From the NCBI GenBank assembly GCA_036346205.1, contig JARFJB010001355.1, positions 3,446,001-3,510,000 of the forward strand: a DNA stretch of 64,000 nucleotides. The letters run 5' to 3'. The notes under the pieces were generated by a model. The model worked only from the letters and a program-made list of their open reading frames with translations. It did not search any database and was not told the origin of the DNA. Positions 1 through 53,402 of this stretch are shown piece by piece (positions within the stretch are counted from its first letter, which is position 1; each line of letters starts with the position of its first letter). The DNA is from Vesta saturnalis. Taxonomy: Eukaryota; Arthropoda; Insecta; Coleoptera; Lampyridae. A program made the position numbers and the translations under genes.

Positions 1-345
1 TCCTTTCAAAAATTTCCTTATCACTCAAGAAAAGTGAGGTAGCTTGCCATCAAGCATAAAGTCTACTCTTGCAACAATGTCCAATGAAACATTTTCTAAT
101 AATGTGCTCAGGTTATTTCTTTTCAACAGTGCGATGAGTTCTGAAACTCCCACTACTAACTTTTTTTAAACAGACATCTTCACCACCCATCTTCATCCAA
201 ACGCCTATACACGTCAATAAATGTTCGAACATTAGAAACCTGTCCTAAAAGATATCATTCTCAATAGATACGTTGAGCTTTATAGAAATTTGACCGAGTT
301 TCTCCGTAACACATAATCATGTCCCTGTATTCTTCAAAAGTAAAG
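1..345 (-). pseudogene. mariner (DD41D-like) transposase relic, internally deleted, cut by window edge
   Basis: Read on the minus strand, 345 down to about 170 encodes the start of a mariner-type transposase (MVHFTFEEYRDMIMCYGE), the helix-turn-helix region. About 150 down to 1 matches a part well downstream, just after the second catalytic Asp, so the middle is missing. The same coding sequence occurs on the plus strand from 536 and on the minus strand at 46.8-47.4 kb. The two starts at 345 and 536 face away from each other, giving a small inverted duplication. The left part lies outside the window. It is non-functional. Confidence 0.75.
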
Positions 346-535
346 TGAACCATTTTAGGAACACAAAATAATATGTACTATTGGAGTGATGAAAATAACA
401 GGCGATGGAAATTTACGAAAAACAAACGAAATCTATGACACTTGTCAAAATATTATTGTCTCGTTAGAGGCATTTTGTGTTCTTGATTAAGTTTTTCATT
501 GATTCTCTTATTGATTTCTCAAAATTACTTTAAAA

Positions 536-1590
536 ATGGTTCACTACACTTTTGAAGAATACAGGGACATAATTATGTGTTACAGCGAAGCTAGATCAAG
601 TTCTTCCGAAGCTCAACGTATCTATCGAGAAAGATATCCATTAAGGCATATTCCTCATAATAGGACATTTATTGACGTGCATAGGCGTTTGGGTAAAGAT
701 GGTTGTTTTAAAACCAAAAGTTAATAGTGGAATTTCCAGAACTCGTCGCACTGCGCAAAACGAAGAAACTGTTTTACGAATGGTAGAAAATAATCCGAGA
801 ACAAGCATCAGGAAAATAAGTTCAGCGGTACGAAATCTTAACCGTGAATTAGTTAGACAAATTTTCAATGAACAACTTCTTCGCCCGTATCATTTCCAAA
901 GGTTCATTCACTATTAGAACATGACTATCTTCCTCGTGTACAATTTTGCGAATGGTTGCAAAATCAAAGACACGATATTTTTCTTCAATTTTGTTTACTG
1001 TTGAACCTGGTTTTAGCCGTGATGGTGTTCTGAACCTACATAGTATGGACCATTGGAATAATGAAAATCCTCATCAAACCGTAATTAGAAGTCACCAATA
1101 TGAGTTTTCTATTAATGTGTGGGCAGGTATAATTGACGATTACTTAATTGGCCCATTTCAATTGCCCAATCCATTGACAGGTGAACTGTACCGAAATTTC
1201 TTGGAGAATGAAATAAATACGTTATTAGAGGATGTTCCATTGGATATTATTGGTAGATTGCGTTACATGCATGATGGCGAGCCAGCTCAGTTTTCTCGAT
1301 TGGCACGGGAATTTTTGGAAAGGAGATTTGGAAATACGTTCATTGGTCGAGGGGGACCTGTACCCTGTCAAGCTCGTAGTCCCGACCTTAATCCCTCGAT
1401 TTTTCATTTTGGGATTCATGAAAAGTGATGTTTATTCTGTAGAAATAATGGAATGAAATTATGGAATCCGCAGATAGATTCCGTAATAACCCAGGAATAT
1501 TTCAAAGATGCCGTCAACCTTAGGAAGAAGAATTGAAAAATGTATTTAAGTACAAGGACAACAATTTGAACGTCTTCTAAAAATTTAATG
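536..1590 (+). pseudogene. mariner (DD41D-like) transposase relic
   Basis: Degenerate transposase of the Tc1/mariner superfamily, which would cut and paste its own element at TA sites. It starts at ATG 536 (MVHYTFEEYRDIIMCY), and HTH motifs follow in shifted frames. The DDE region contains SINVWAGIIDDYLIGPFQLP, then MHDGEPAQFS with the second Asp near 1275. The third-Asp motif (PDLNP..) is disrupted by a one-base deletion near 1392, compared with the copy at 47050. The C-terminal tail (RFRNNPGIFQRCRQ) runs to about 1590. The spacing between the second and third Asp sites is 41 residues, as in rosa-type elements. At least four frameshifts make it dead. Its 3' flank (about 1600-1640) is shared with the copy at 46.8 kb. 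Confidence 0.85.
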
Positions 1591-1758
1591 TTTTTATTAA
1601 TCACTGCCCTTCATTGTTGCTATTAAAATTTAATGCGTTTTTTTACTTAAACTGATTAACTTAAAATATTCTACGACACTGGATGGAGTTGACTCAAACT
1701 CACCTGATTAATTTTATTTAATTAGACATTTAGGTGTACCAAATCTCAGTGTAATATC

Positions 1759-3927
1759 TTCCCTACGGAGATGTGAGCCCCTAAAGAACGCTACTGGAAA
1801 TAAGTTTTCTTGAATAACTTTTAAAGTACTGGACATAATTTAATAAAAATTCAGTATGATGGCCACTAGTAAGGGCTTCTTAAAATAGTATCCTTAAATC
1901 ATATTTAGCTTGTTTAGCTGACCAGGGATGGACTAAGTTGTACACCTTAACGCCTAAATTTTTAACACTCTGTATGATAAAGATCTAAAAAAATATTTTT
2001 GGGGAGCTTGAACCTTTACCTAAAAAAAGGTATACTTGTTTAATATCGATGAAATGAACTATTTTCGAGAAAAAAAATAAACGAATTAATGTTTCATAAT
2101 TAATAAATTATAAAAAAAATTAAGCCAGTGTTTTTCGAATTTTTACGAGAAAACACTCTTTTAATAATAAATTAGGAAAATCAAATTAAACATATTAATT
2201 ATTTAAAAAATGTTGCAAACTTAAGTGAGTTTATTGACCCACAAGGTATAATTTTATTTCTTGTCCATTTTATTTATCTTCACTCAAAAACATATGCAAA
2301 CATTCCTATGGTACGAAATAAATAAATAACCTGCATTTTAGAACTTGACATTTGTCACATCGCTAATACATTAATCGACATTAATTTACTTTAAATTTAC
2401 TGATTTTTGGATTTCGTAGTGATTTGAATTGTAAACTTATTCGAAATATGGAATTTACTTTTATTGAATATACAGATATGCATCTCATGTGTGGTCTTGC
2501 CTATTACAATGCTTTGGAAGCAAGATTATATGACGAGAGATTTCCTAATCGTACTATTCCAAATCAGAAGATATTTCAACGAGTTGATCAACGTCTAAGA
2601 GAGAATGGTGAGTGATTTCGGTTACTAAAGTAATAATACTGACTTTCTTATAACTTGAGAATGTTTAAGAAAGAAAGTACTGATGCTGGTCTGACAAGAA
2701 CAGTGCGTACGGTGGAATTAGAGGAAAATATTTTGAATGATGTAGATGGCACTCCTTCAACGAGCACTCGCAAATTAGCCGCACAATTTAATAAGCCGAA
2801 GACAATAATTCATGAAGTTCTTCAAGAACAGCTGTTATACCCATATCATTTGCAAAAAGTGCATGAATTGGTCCCTGAAGATTTTCCTCGTAGAATTCAG
2901 TCGCAAACTGGCTATTGGATCAGCAACGAAATAATGAAAACTTCATTAACACTATTATTTTTACAGATGAAGCAGCTTTTACCAAAATATTGTATCACGA
3001 ATTTACACAACTCACACGTATGGGCTGATGAAAATCGTCATGCAACTATTATTTCGCATCATCAACATCAGTTTCAATCAATTAATATCTGGGCAGGAGT
3101 CATTGGAAATTTTTGATTGGACCATTTGTATTGCCGGCGCGATTGAATGGACAACTTTATTTGGAGTTCCTCCAGAAATCTTTTAAAGAGTTAATAGAGT
3201 ATTTACCTCTTGAAACCCGCCGAAACATGTACTTTACGCACGATGGGGCACCACCTCATTTTAGGTGCTGTGCGGGAACACTTAAATAACATCTATCCAA
3301 ACCGTTGGATAGGTAGAGGTGGACCTATCGTCTGGCCTCCTAGATCTCCTGACCTGACGCCTTTGGATTTTCACCTGTGGGGACACCTAAAACCTTGGTG
3401 TATTCCAGTCCGGTTGATACTAGGGAGGAGCTTCTACAGAGATGAAGAATCACGTTTCATTGTGATGTGCTAAGGAACAATGTGGGGTTATTGTGGCGGG
3501 TACAGCAGTCCTCAATTCGTCGTGCTCGCGAGTTTAACAGACTTCACGGAGCCCATGTTGAACCCACAAGTTTTTAATTAAATGAAAATGAAACATAAAT
3601 TCGTTTATTATTTTTTCCCGAAAATAGTTAATTTTATCGAAAATTAAACAAGTATACCTTTTTTAGAGAAAGGTTCAAACTACCCAAAACTATTTTTTAG
3701 ATCTTTATCATACAGGGTGTTAAAAATTTAGGCGTTAAGGTGTACAACTTAGTCCATCCCTGCCAAACTAAACAAGCTAAATATATTTCAAGGATACTAT
3801 TTTAAGAGGCCTTTACTAGTGGCCATCATACTGAATTTTTATTAAATTATGTCCAAGTACTTTAAAAGTTATTCAAGAAAACTTATTTCCAGCGGCGTCC
3901 TTTAGGAGTTCACATCTCCGTAGGGAG
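1759..3927. mobile_element. Mariner-like element with ~340-base terminal inverted repeats
   Basis: 1759-2098 and 3588-3927 are inverted copies of each other with only scattered differences. Landmarks are CCCTACGGAGATGTG at the outer end, a shared stretch around GGATGGACTAAGTTGTACAC, and GTTTCAT at the inner end. They enclose a degenerate transposase at 2448-3580. The whole is about 2.17 kb. Most mariners have TIRs near 30 bases, so these are long. No clear TA target duplication is visible at the ends, so the exact boundary is uncertain by a few bases. Confidence 0.85.
2448..3580 (+). pseudogene. DD41D (rosa-like) transposase pseudogene in the long-TIR element
   Basis: Transposase relic filling the interior of the 1759-3927 element. 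It starts MEFTFIEYTDMHLMCGL at 2448, followed by the second HTH region (STSTRKLAAQFNKPKTIIHE). The first catalytic Asp is in IIFTDEAAF at about 2967, in a frame shifted from its neighbours. The second is in YFTHDGAPPHF (about 3240) and the third in RSPDLTPLDFHLWGHLK (about 3365). Counting along the reconstructed alignment gives 41 residues between the last two Asp, the DD41D signature. Frameshifts near 2620, 2940, 3110, 3265 and 3395 show that it cannot be expressed intact. The usual GGHFEHLL tail is replaced by a diverged LHGAHVEPTSF end. Confidence 0.88.
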
Positions 3928-3975
3928 GGTCTGGAGGAAAAAAATTTATAGGAACTTGTCATGCTATTTTTTCGT

Positions 3976-3977
<2 letters not shown>

Positions 3978-4029
<52 letters not shown>

Positions 4030-4040
4030 CACACACACAC
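3978..4040. repeat. (TA)n-(AC)n compound microsatellite
   Basis: About 21 TA units run directly into ten AC units at 4021-4040. It abuts the outer end of the next degenerate element (CGGGTGTCCC at 4041). Confidence 0.97.
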
Positions 4041-4786
4041 CGGGTGTCCCATTACTCGATGGCCATAGCTTAAGACTGTATTCCTTGGACAATCGAAAGT
4101 GCCTTGTACACTTTTCTTCAAAACTCAATAATTGAGGAGGCAATATTAGATTTAACAATAACCAAATAAATCTGGTAGGCCATGTAATTGTTTTGTGATA
4201 TTGTTATGGCGATACTGTTTATTCTTTGATGTTTTAAGATTATTGATATGTCTACATTTTCCAATTAAGGATATGCTGACATTCACTTTATTTACGGATA
4301 CTGAAGGAAATGCAAGAGCGTGAGCGCGGGAATAATATCGGGGGTTTCCTAATAAGCTAAGCACGTGTTCATAGATGTACATCGACATTTAACACAAAAA
4401 GATAATTTTCCTAAAGCTACTGCAGAACGTCCCATACATCAAGAACTTGCCGAAGAAGACGATATTCTTAACATAATCAAAAATAGTGTGGAGAACATTG
4501 CACAACTTTGGTGAGTACCTATACTACATACAATCTGTTCAACATTTACATCTAGCAAACTATGCAACGTGTGTTGATTTTTGTCGTTCGGCAGCGGGGG
4601 GGGGGGGCTTTTTGAGCCACAGCTATAGTTAAATTTGTGTTAGCAATAAAAAATTCTAAATTAACACCACATTACTTTATTCAACATGCTATTTACTTTA
4701 TTCTACACACTCACTTAAATTTCAGATGACCCATAACTCCTTAACTATTGAGTTTTGGACAAAAGTGTATAAGACACTAATAATGT
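4041..4786. mobile_element. Degenerate short mariner-like element
   Basis: Inverted repeats around CAAAACTCAATA (left about 4100-4140, right about 4726-4786) bound about 750 bases. Between them, about 4375-4480 reads on the plus strand as a diverged transposase HTH tail with HQELAEED (about 4438), the motif that precedes the first catalytic Asp in many mariner-type proteins. No DDE motif survives. A G-run at 4596-4606 and old point changes suggest an ancient, internally deleted copy. Confidence 0.6.
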
Positions 4787-5170
4787 AAAATATATAAATA
4801 AAAATTAATATATCTAACAATACTAACCGTACTTTGTATTTTCATTTATAAAATTTAAAATTAAAATAATAAAATTAAAAGTGTTTAAAAATAAAGGTTT
4901 TGAATTTGTTAGTAATATTTTATTTGACGTTATAAGGTACTCCTGCCAGATCAATAATCACTTCACGTTTCTTGAGATGTTGATGTTACCAAGATCGGCC
5001 ATCATGTCTGGATGTCTGTGTGTGTGTCTGACATTAAGTTTTAAACGTCATTCTGACATAGATTATTGTTTTTGTTCTTACAGTGTTGCCTGTTTTCGAT
5101 ATGAACGTATAAAAAAGGGGTTACATAGTTATCGTAAAGAAATTTAAATTATAGTGTATTAAAGTATAAG
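4786..5170. repeat. Dispersed repeat 'Y' (uninterrupted copy of a transposon target)
   Basis: This segment is the reverse complement of 52740-52870 continued at 56435-56470. In that second copy, a 3.56 kb transposon lies between GTTAGATAT and ATATATTAATT. Here the same sequence is continuous (ATAT at about 4808-4813), so this is a pre-insertion site. From about 4990 it passes into a fragment of repeat X (GATCGGCCATCATGTCTGG). Confidence 0.75.
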
Positions 5171-5174
5171 TGGA

Positions 5175-6345
5175 TAAAAATGTCTTTAAAACACTCTTCC
5201 TAAAAAAATTATAGGTAATTAAAATTATTTCATTTCTTTTACGTTTTTAAGTTAGCATCTACATGTATATTAATTAACCTCTGTCTGGCATGAAGTTTTA
5301 AAGGTCTGTTTGACATATAGTATTGTTTTTTGTTTTTACAATGTTACATAATTTCGAAATGAACTTATTATAAAAGCGTTTGCATAATTATCCTAAAAGA
5401 TTGTTATTATAGTATATTAAACTATAAGTGGATAAAAAAGTTAGACTTCACGTTTCTTGAGTTGTTGATGTTGCCATGGTAACTTTAAAAAACGCGCGTT
5501 TTTGAAAGTTCGATTTAAACACGCTAATGCGTGATTTAAATGGGGCATCAATAAAAAAAAATTATTTCATTTCTTTTAATTTAAGTTAGCATCTAGATGT
5601 CTGTATGAAGTTTTAAACGTGTGTTTGACATAGATTATTGTTTTTGCGTTTACAATGTTGCCTGTAATGAACTTCTTGTAAAAGAGATTGCATAATATTA
5701 TCCTAAAGAAGTGTTTTATTTCACTTCTTTTAGTTTTTATTTTGTAGGTTGGAAGGTCGTGTGGTGTTGCACACCAGATATTTAGACTTGCTTTGCGTTA
5801 TATTAAGAAACTTTATAAAGAAAAGTGATGTAAAATTAATTTTTCTTTAAAAAATATGTCTCCCCTTTTTTTATAAAATTAATTGTTATTCAGATATTGA
5901 AAAAAATTTAACTAACACTTAAATTCTACCTTTGGAATTTTTTGTTGCTAAATTCCGTCGTATCAAAAAATTACACAGAACACAATTAATCGATATGTGT
6001 ATGGTATTATTATGCCTTTGAAATATGCAGCCGTTTTAGAAATATTTGATAAAAACCAAAAATTGCCTCTAACCCCTCTCTCCGCCGCTGGATTCCTCCC
6101 AAAATCTCTTCAGCTGCAAACGAAATGAAATCAAGCTTAAATACAAACCTTTAGGTACGTAGGTGTTGTTCTGCAGCTACCGTGGATACTAACATACATC
6201 CACACACACATCCAGACATCATGGCCGATCTTGGCGAAACCTGGCCAAAAGTTGTACAATGAGCTAATAAGTCGATTTAGCTATAGTGAAAAAAAAATTG
6301 ATTGCATAACCTTCTATACCTACATATGTATATGTATTATTATAA
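5175..6345. repeat. Composite repeat 'X' (direct submodules plus an inverted arm)
   Basis: 5200-5790 holds two diverged direct copies of a submodule (GTTAGCATCTA..., AAGTTTTAAACG..., TTTACAATGTTGCCTG) ending in a boundary that contains GGTTGGAAGGTCGTGTGG. From about 5790 to 6345 the other half of X runs on the minus strand, ending in a hairpin of ACCTTC / GAAGGT type near 6310-6345. Related copies occur at 26.4, 28.1-29.5 and 42.8-43.5 kb. No coding capacity is seen. It looks like a non-autonomous mobile repeat, class unknown. Confidence 0.65.
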
Positions 6346-6381
6346 GTTGTTTGTTATGAACGAATAAGTTCAAAGGTAAAT

Positions 6382-6770
6382 ATGTAATTAAAAATTATTA
6401 TTAATTTTATTAAATACATAAATAAAAAGTTTACCTCGAGTAGGATTTCAATGTAAATTTTGTCTTTATGTATCTAGAACTGATGTAAATTAGTCAAGTT
6501 GCTTTGGTATGTGCGAATCCTTGCGATATTGCAGGCTCACATTCCATTAATATAAGTAGTTTGATTGTAATCTCATTATGTTTAGAATATACATCAGTTC
6601 TACATACATAAAGACAAAATTTACATTGATTGGGGCTTGAACCTTGATGGCGCAGTTGGTTAGAGCGGTAATCTAGCAAAGTACAGGTCATAGGTTCAAA
6701 TCCTACTCGAGGTAAACATTTTATCTATGTTTTTAATAAAATTAATAATAATTTTTAATATGTATATGTA
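6382..6770. repeat. Fold-back (inverted repeat) containing tRNA-like sequence
   Basis: 6382-6500 is the reverse complement of most of 6586-6770. Shared landmarks are TTACCTCGAGTAGGATTT at about 6431 with AAATCCTACTCGAGGTAA at about 6698, and AATGTAAATTTTGTCTTTAT at about 6450 with its complement at about 6608. The right arm carries a complete tRNA-like fold (6641-6714); the left arm has only its 3' part. The unpaired loop is about 6501-6585. Confidence 0.8.
6641..6714 (+). tRNA. tRNA-Ala(AGC)-like sequence (probable pseudogene or SINE head)
   Basis: A 74-base cloverleaf can be drawn. The acceptor stem ACCTTGA / TCGAGGT has seven pairs including one G-U. The D-arm is GCGC...GAGC with one mismatch. 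The anticodon loop CTAGCAA gives anticodon AGC. The T-arm ATAGG-TTCAAAT-CCTAC has one mismatch. Polymerase III boxes fit: A box TGGCGCAGTTGG and B box GGTTCAAATCC. Against a functional gene: the acceptor lacks the G3-U70 pair typical of tRNA-Ala, each of the other stems has a mismatch, and the sequence is half of a fold-back repeat. A tRNA pseudogene or SINE-derived piece is more likely. Confidence 0.45.
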
Positions 6771-7153
6771 GGTTGGAAGGTAAATATGAAATGTGTCCTA
6801 ATTTATTTTAGATTGCCAGAATTTAAGTTTTCACATTTTGGAATGTTTATTTTATATTTAAATACCTTTTGGCGACAGTTATTTAAATTTTAATACAACT
6901 ACAAAGTTCTGTTAAATATGTAAATGTAAAAATTATGTTTGCATTAGGTGAATTTTAAGAATCGCTTGTTTCAAATTTTTTAAAGAATATTAAATTAATT
7001 AAATTTAGAGGTGTTTTCAAAAATGTAATTAAAATTTTTGAAACATTTTCTTTAAAATTTCTAAAAGTCTAAATCTTTTACACTGTCACGTTTAGGGTAT
7101 TCTCAAGTTGGTAACTAACACGGATACGTAAACTAAACAATTAATTATACCTA
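6771..7153. other. AT-rich intergenic stretch, nothing recognised
   Basis: Low-complexity AT-rich sequence downstream of the compact protease gene. No ORF, repeat match or RNA structure was seen. Confidence 0.6.
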
Positions 7154-7159
7154 TTTATT
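7154..7159 (-). terminator. Candidate poly(A) signal of the compact protease
   Basis: On the minus strand this reads AATAAA, about 80 bases after the stop codon of the protease at 7240. The position fits a short 3' UTR. It is a six-base match in AT-rich DNA, so support is modest. Confidence 0.4.
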
Positions 7160-7239
7160 TTTGGTATCCTACAAAATAAATACAATAAATACAATTTGAA
7201 AAATATCACAATATTCGAAAACACTAGATAACATAATAG

Positions 7240-8948
7240 TCATCTGGCCAAAATACGATCAACCCATGATTTGTACGTAACAACATCAGAAAAAACCATA
7301 TAATTATTGACATCACATGATCTCGTACTTGAATCGATCAAAGCTGCTGAAACGATCCCTCTAAGTGTCCACCTTCCATTACGTTTCACAATAAAACCTC
7401 CACCACTATCACCTGTACAAACACCACTGCCCTTCTTACTACCTAAAAATTGCTATCAATTAACGCCAATCACAATATTACTAAATGGGCTTTACCTGCA
7501 CAAAATGTCCTATTCGAAGTCAGCTTAATGAAACGTTCATCTGACCTTAAACAATCTTCTTGTGACACTACGGGCATGCTGATCTCTTTTGGTTCGGATA
7601 CGTAATCAAGAAATAATTCATCGCGCCCCCATCCAATAACTGTACCTTCAGTCCCAACAATTGATTCGGTTGTTTCAGTCCACATGCACACCGGTTTAAT
7701 TTTATCAGTAAATTCAACTGGTTTATACATTATCAAAATTGATATATCAGCATCGGAAGGTTTTCTGTATTCGGGATGAACAAACACTTCTTTTACATCA
7801 CGTATTTCTGATCTTACAGCCCAAGATTTGATATTATGCTTGCCTAAGACTAAGATTATGTTTTCTTTTGGTACAGGCATAAGCTTGGCCTTTCTTACGC
7901 AGTGAGCAGCTGAAAAGTATTCGTTTAGAAATTGTGGAGGATGTTATGTCAACGCTTACCTGTTATGACATGCCGGTTGGATACTAAATTGCCAGCACAT
8001 TTAAATTTATACTCGCCAGTATCTTGTAGGTGAAACATTGCAACTAGCCAGGGATATTGTCCTTCTGACGTTACAGATCCGTGCACAACAAGTGCTTGTG
8101 TATCTTCACCAACTCCGCATTCAAATTCTTCAAAGTAACGGTTTTGTAAAACTGTAACCACCGTTGTTGTTGGTTCAGTTGTTGAGCGTGTAGGAGGTTG
8201 GGTTGTTGATACTGTGGAGCGTTGAGTGGTTGAGCTTGTTGCAGGCATGGAAGTAGTTGTTTTTTGTATTGATTGAGTAGATGCAACATTATGATCTAGA
8301 GAAGTGTGTGGCAGGGTGAAGAGCAAAAAGGAAGGTTTTTTGCCAATAATTGTTGTTGGTACTTTCAACTCACTGGATATTGTTGGGTAGGTTGAAAGGG
8401 TTGCAGGTTTTTGAGTTGTTACTGGCAATTGCATCATTGGTGATATTGAGAAAAAATCAACAACAGTTAACAACGTTTTTTCGCCTAAAATATGAATGTG
8501 AACATCTAATAAAAACTTGATGTAACTATACCTAACATCTCCAGCATCATTGCACAGCAAATTTTTTGGTTAAACGTGATACTAGTAACTTGAGGAATGT
8601 GCTTAGAGCTAGGAAACTTAACGTGGTATACTAAATTAGCTCCTGATTTCACGTTAATACTCGAATTTAATCTTTGTACACCTAAAATCTGCAGTATCTT
8701 GCGTAAGCATCACAAACACAAAAGTAAAAACGTTAACATACCTCATTGGTGAACCCAGGAAGGCTCATATTTAACTCGACCCGATAACTTCCTGAATGGT
8801 CATTTTTAAACGTCATAATTCCGTAAATTTCGTTTATTTTACTGGTTTCATATTTAAATATATCAGGACAAGGATTATATGGTAACGGTAATCTGGCACT
8901 TTGACACAAATACACAAATGAAACTAAGTTTAAAATTGCGAACAACAT
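7240..8948 (-). CDS. GD-like secreted serine protease, compact copy (5 exons, 501 aa)
   Basis: Exons on the minus strand: 8948-8742, 8688-8532, 8484-7960, 7909-7496, 7442-7240. Introns are 53, 47, 50 and 53 bases, all GT/AG, and the joined frame is 1506 bases. Residues 1-18 (MLFAILNLVSFVYLCQSA) are a signal peptide; I chose this Met over an upstream in-frame one at 8996 for that reason. About 25-121 is the GD_N domain (NPCPDIFKYET). About 122-240 is a Thr/Ser/Pro-rich linker. About 244-501 is a trypsin-like S1 domain with His299 (TAAHC), Asp351 (DADISIL) and Ser447 (GDSGGG). Drosophila gd, the named family member, acts in the extracellular cascade of dorsal-ventral patterning; insects have many paralogs, so this role is not assumed. 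The catalytic domain starts ALVVHG, without the usual Arg/Lys before it. Gly at the 189-equivalent position argues against trypsin-type specificity. Confidence 0.92.
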
Positions 8949-8981
8949 CTTAATGTCACTTAGAAATTTTAAGGTAATGGT

Positions 8982-9025
8982 AACTGAACGATGCACTTAA
9001 TACAACTAAGCAAAGAATTTATGCA
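8982..9025 (-). promoter_or_regulatory. Candidate core promoter of the compact protease
   Basis: On the minus strand an arthropod-type initiator TCAGTT lies at 8987-8982, 34 bases before the chosen ATG. A TATA-like CATAAATT (about 9024-9016) sits about 30 bases further upstream. The spacing fits a TATA/Inr promoter inside the 234-base gap between the two protease genes. Inferred from motifs only. Confidence 0.4.
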
Positions 9026-9182
9026 GTTAATTAAATTTCTAATGTTAATTATAATAACATCGACTCTTAATTACCTTTTAATAGTGGTATGAAAAGAGTA
9101 ACAAAACTGTTTAAATTAATGTTTATGAAAACGATCTTAATCATCACACATGCAAAAGTGATTATAATAACTTACAAATAAT

Positions 9183-51371
<42,189 letters not shown>

Positions 51372-51389
51372 ATCACAATTGTGAACCAT

Positions 51390-52555
51390 TCACCTTCAAA
51401 ACTTTGACAAATCTAATCGTTTGTGATGATGGGTTTAAATAAATATTAAAACGCGAAAGGAAATTGTGAAGATAAGAGAGATGGATATAGTCCTTAATTC
51501 GGGAAAACCCCTTCGCCGCTACTCGCTCTTTATTATTCAATACATACTACGTTCATTAATAATTTATACTAATCGCATTGTCTCATTTTGTAACAACAAA
51601 AAAGAAAAAGTTCCGTTTACTTTTTTTTTACGCAAGTAAAAAAATTGCACTGTAGCAGTGGCGTACGTCCACAAACAGAAATGGTGTTAATCATTTTATT
51701 ACTTCCTTTTATAACTAAATAGCATTAAAATAAAACAAAACAGTAATTCTTTTTCAGTATAATCTATAAAGATCATGGTTTCTGTAATTAGTTTGGAATT
51801 CTCATGAGTAAGTCAAAGAAATAATTGAACGTTGATAACTAGTAAATACATTATTGCGAAAAAGTGATGAGTATTCACAAAATTTCCTTAATTGCTGATA
51901 TTCCAATATATCAAGATAACTTTACGCGTGTTTATAATGATCTAATGAAATTAAAGTAGGCCTTGAATTAAAAAAATTTTGAATTATTAAACACGCGGAT
52001 TTACATACTCTAAGTCACGCGCGGTAATATTTTAAAACAGCCAAAAACCTGTTTTAACACTTTCCAAAACATGCAATTTAATTAATTGGAGCACGATAAG
52101 TACAGTGTTATAAAGTTTAAATACTTTTTAACTTGTTCTGCACATTTTAGGCAAATTAAAATAAGATTAAACAATAATTTTATAGAATATTTTAATCTTT
52201 GATATAATCTATAAAATATGCAAGGTAAGCAAGATTTTTAGTTTTCAAACGAAGATTTTTTGCACATCGTGTACGGATGCTTAATAAATCATAATAAATT
52301 ATACACTAAAAATAACGATTTTATTATAGTTTAAACTATGGAAATAATGCGGTTAGTGTTAGTTAATTTAATTATTTTATGTTCATTAAATTTGCTGTCA
52401 ATTTTTAATAATTCTTATGATAAAAACAAAAACACCATATTTTCTGCAGTCTGGTGCGACATCTGTCTGTGGTCTTTCGAAACATTAATACGGGTTGATA
52501 GTGTAACTGTAAGAGATTAAGTAAAAAAATGCGGACCATAATAATAGATTAAAAA
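51390..52555. other. Upstream flank of the expanded protease, no gene recognised
   Basis: AT-rich. A plus-strand 60-codon frame at 52338 shows no similarity and is probably chance. Promoter elements could not be singled out. Confidence 0.45.
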
Positions 52556-52645
52556 ACCAGTTTCATAAGATGCGTTTTCATCGCACGAGCCCAAGTTTAG
52601 CTAAATGGACGGATATAATAATAAAACGTCTTATGAAACTAGTTT
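52556..52645. repeat. Small stem-loop / MITE-like inverted repeat
   Basis: CAGTTTCATAAGATGCGTTTT at the left pairs with AAAACGTCTTATGAAACTAG at the right (one or two mismatches) across a ~45-base loop. No ORF. Confidence 0.7.
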
Positions 52646-52884
52646 CTTATACTATTTTATAGGCTTTAGCGTGTTAAAATCGCGTTTTTTAAAGTTACCA
52701 TGACACATCAACAACTCAAGAAACGTGAAGTCTAAATGGCAATTTTTTGATTGATCTGACAGGAGTACCTTGTAACGTCAAATAAAATATTACTAACAAA
52801 TTCAAACCTTTATTTAACACTTTTAATTTTATAAATGAAAATAGAAAGTACAGTTAGTATTGTTAGATATGGGTCATTCCATTA

Positions 52885-53267
52885 TCGCGGGTGCAACATT
52901 TAGACGCCTGTTTTAGTTTAACCTAACTAAATAAAAAACATTTTTAATTAAATTAGTCTTTAAAAGACTACATTATAATGTGTTTACTTTATATTAATTA
53001 ACAAAATTTTAAAATGATATTTTAAAAGCCAGGAGAAAGGTTCAAATTGCCACCGCGGTGCAACAAATTTGGCCCAACCTTTCCAGATCACAAACAAAAA
53101 CTCATAAATCTGTTAATTCTTATACATTTAATATGTTATGCCTTAATATTTTGAAATGTATTAAAGTAACAAAGAACATAAAATAAAACTCGAAACAAAA
53201 CAAAATAAACAATGAATTATTAATTTTTTAACAATCGCGGGTGCAACACCAAATTATCGGTGCAACC
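52885..53267 (+). promoter_or_regulatory. Subterminal repeat boxes, left end (CGCGGGTGCAAC)
   Basis: Four boxes: TCGCGGGTGCAACA at 52885, CCGCGGTGCAACAAATTT at 53053, TCGCGGGTGCAACACC at 53235, TATCGGTGCAACCTG at 53255. They are GC-rich islands in AT-rich DNA, all in one orientation. Repeated boxes near both ends are what one expects of transposase binding sites; the role is inferred. Confidence 0.7.
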
Positions 53268-53402
53268 TGTCTAATTAAAGTGAATATAAACATCAATTTT
53301 ACTTATATAGGAACAAAATAAGAGATCAAACCATATTTATTACTAACAATTAAACTTTTATTGTCGCTTATACTAATTATTTCTTTTCAAATACGTCAAT
53401 AA

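Noticed and set aside
52338..52520. 60-codon ORF with hydrophobic start (MEIMRLVLVNLIILC)
   Set aside because: AT-rich sequence yields such frames by chance; no cysteine pattern, splice context or repeat match supports it.
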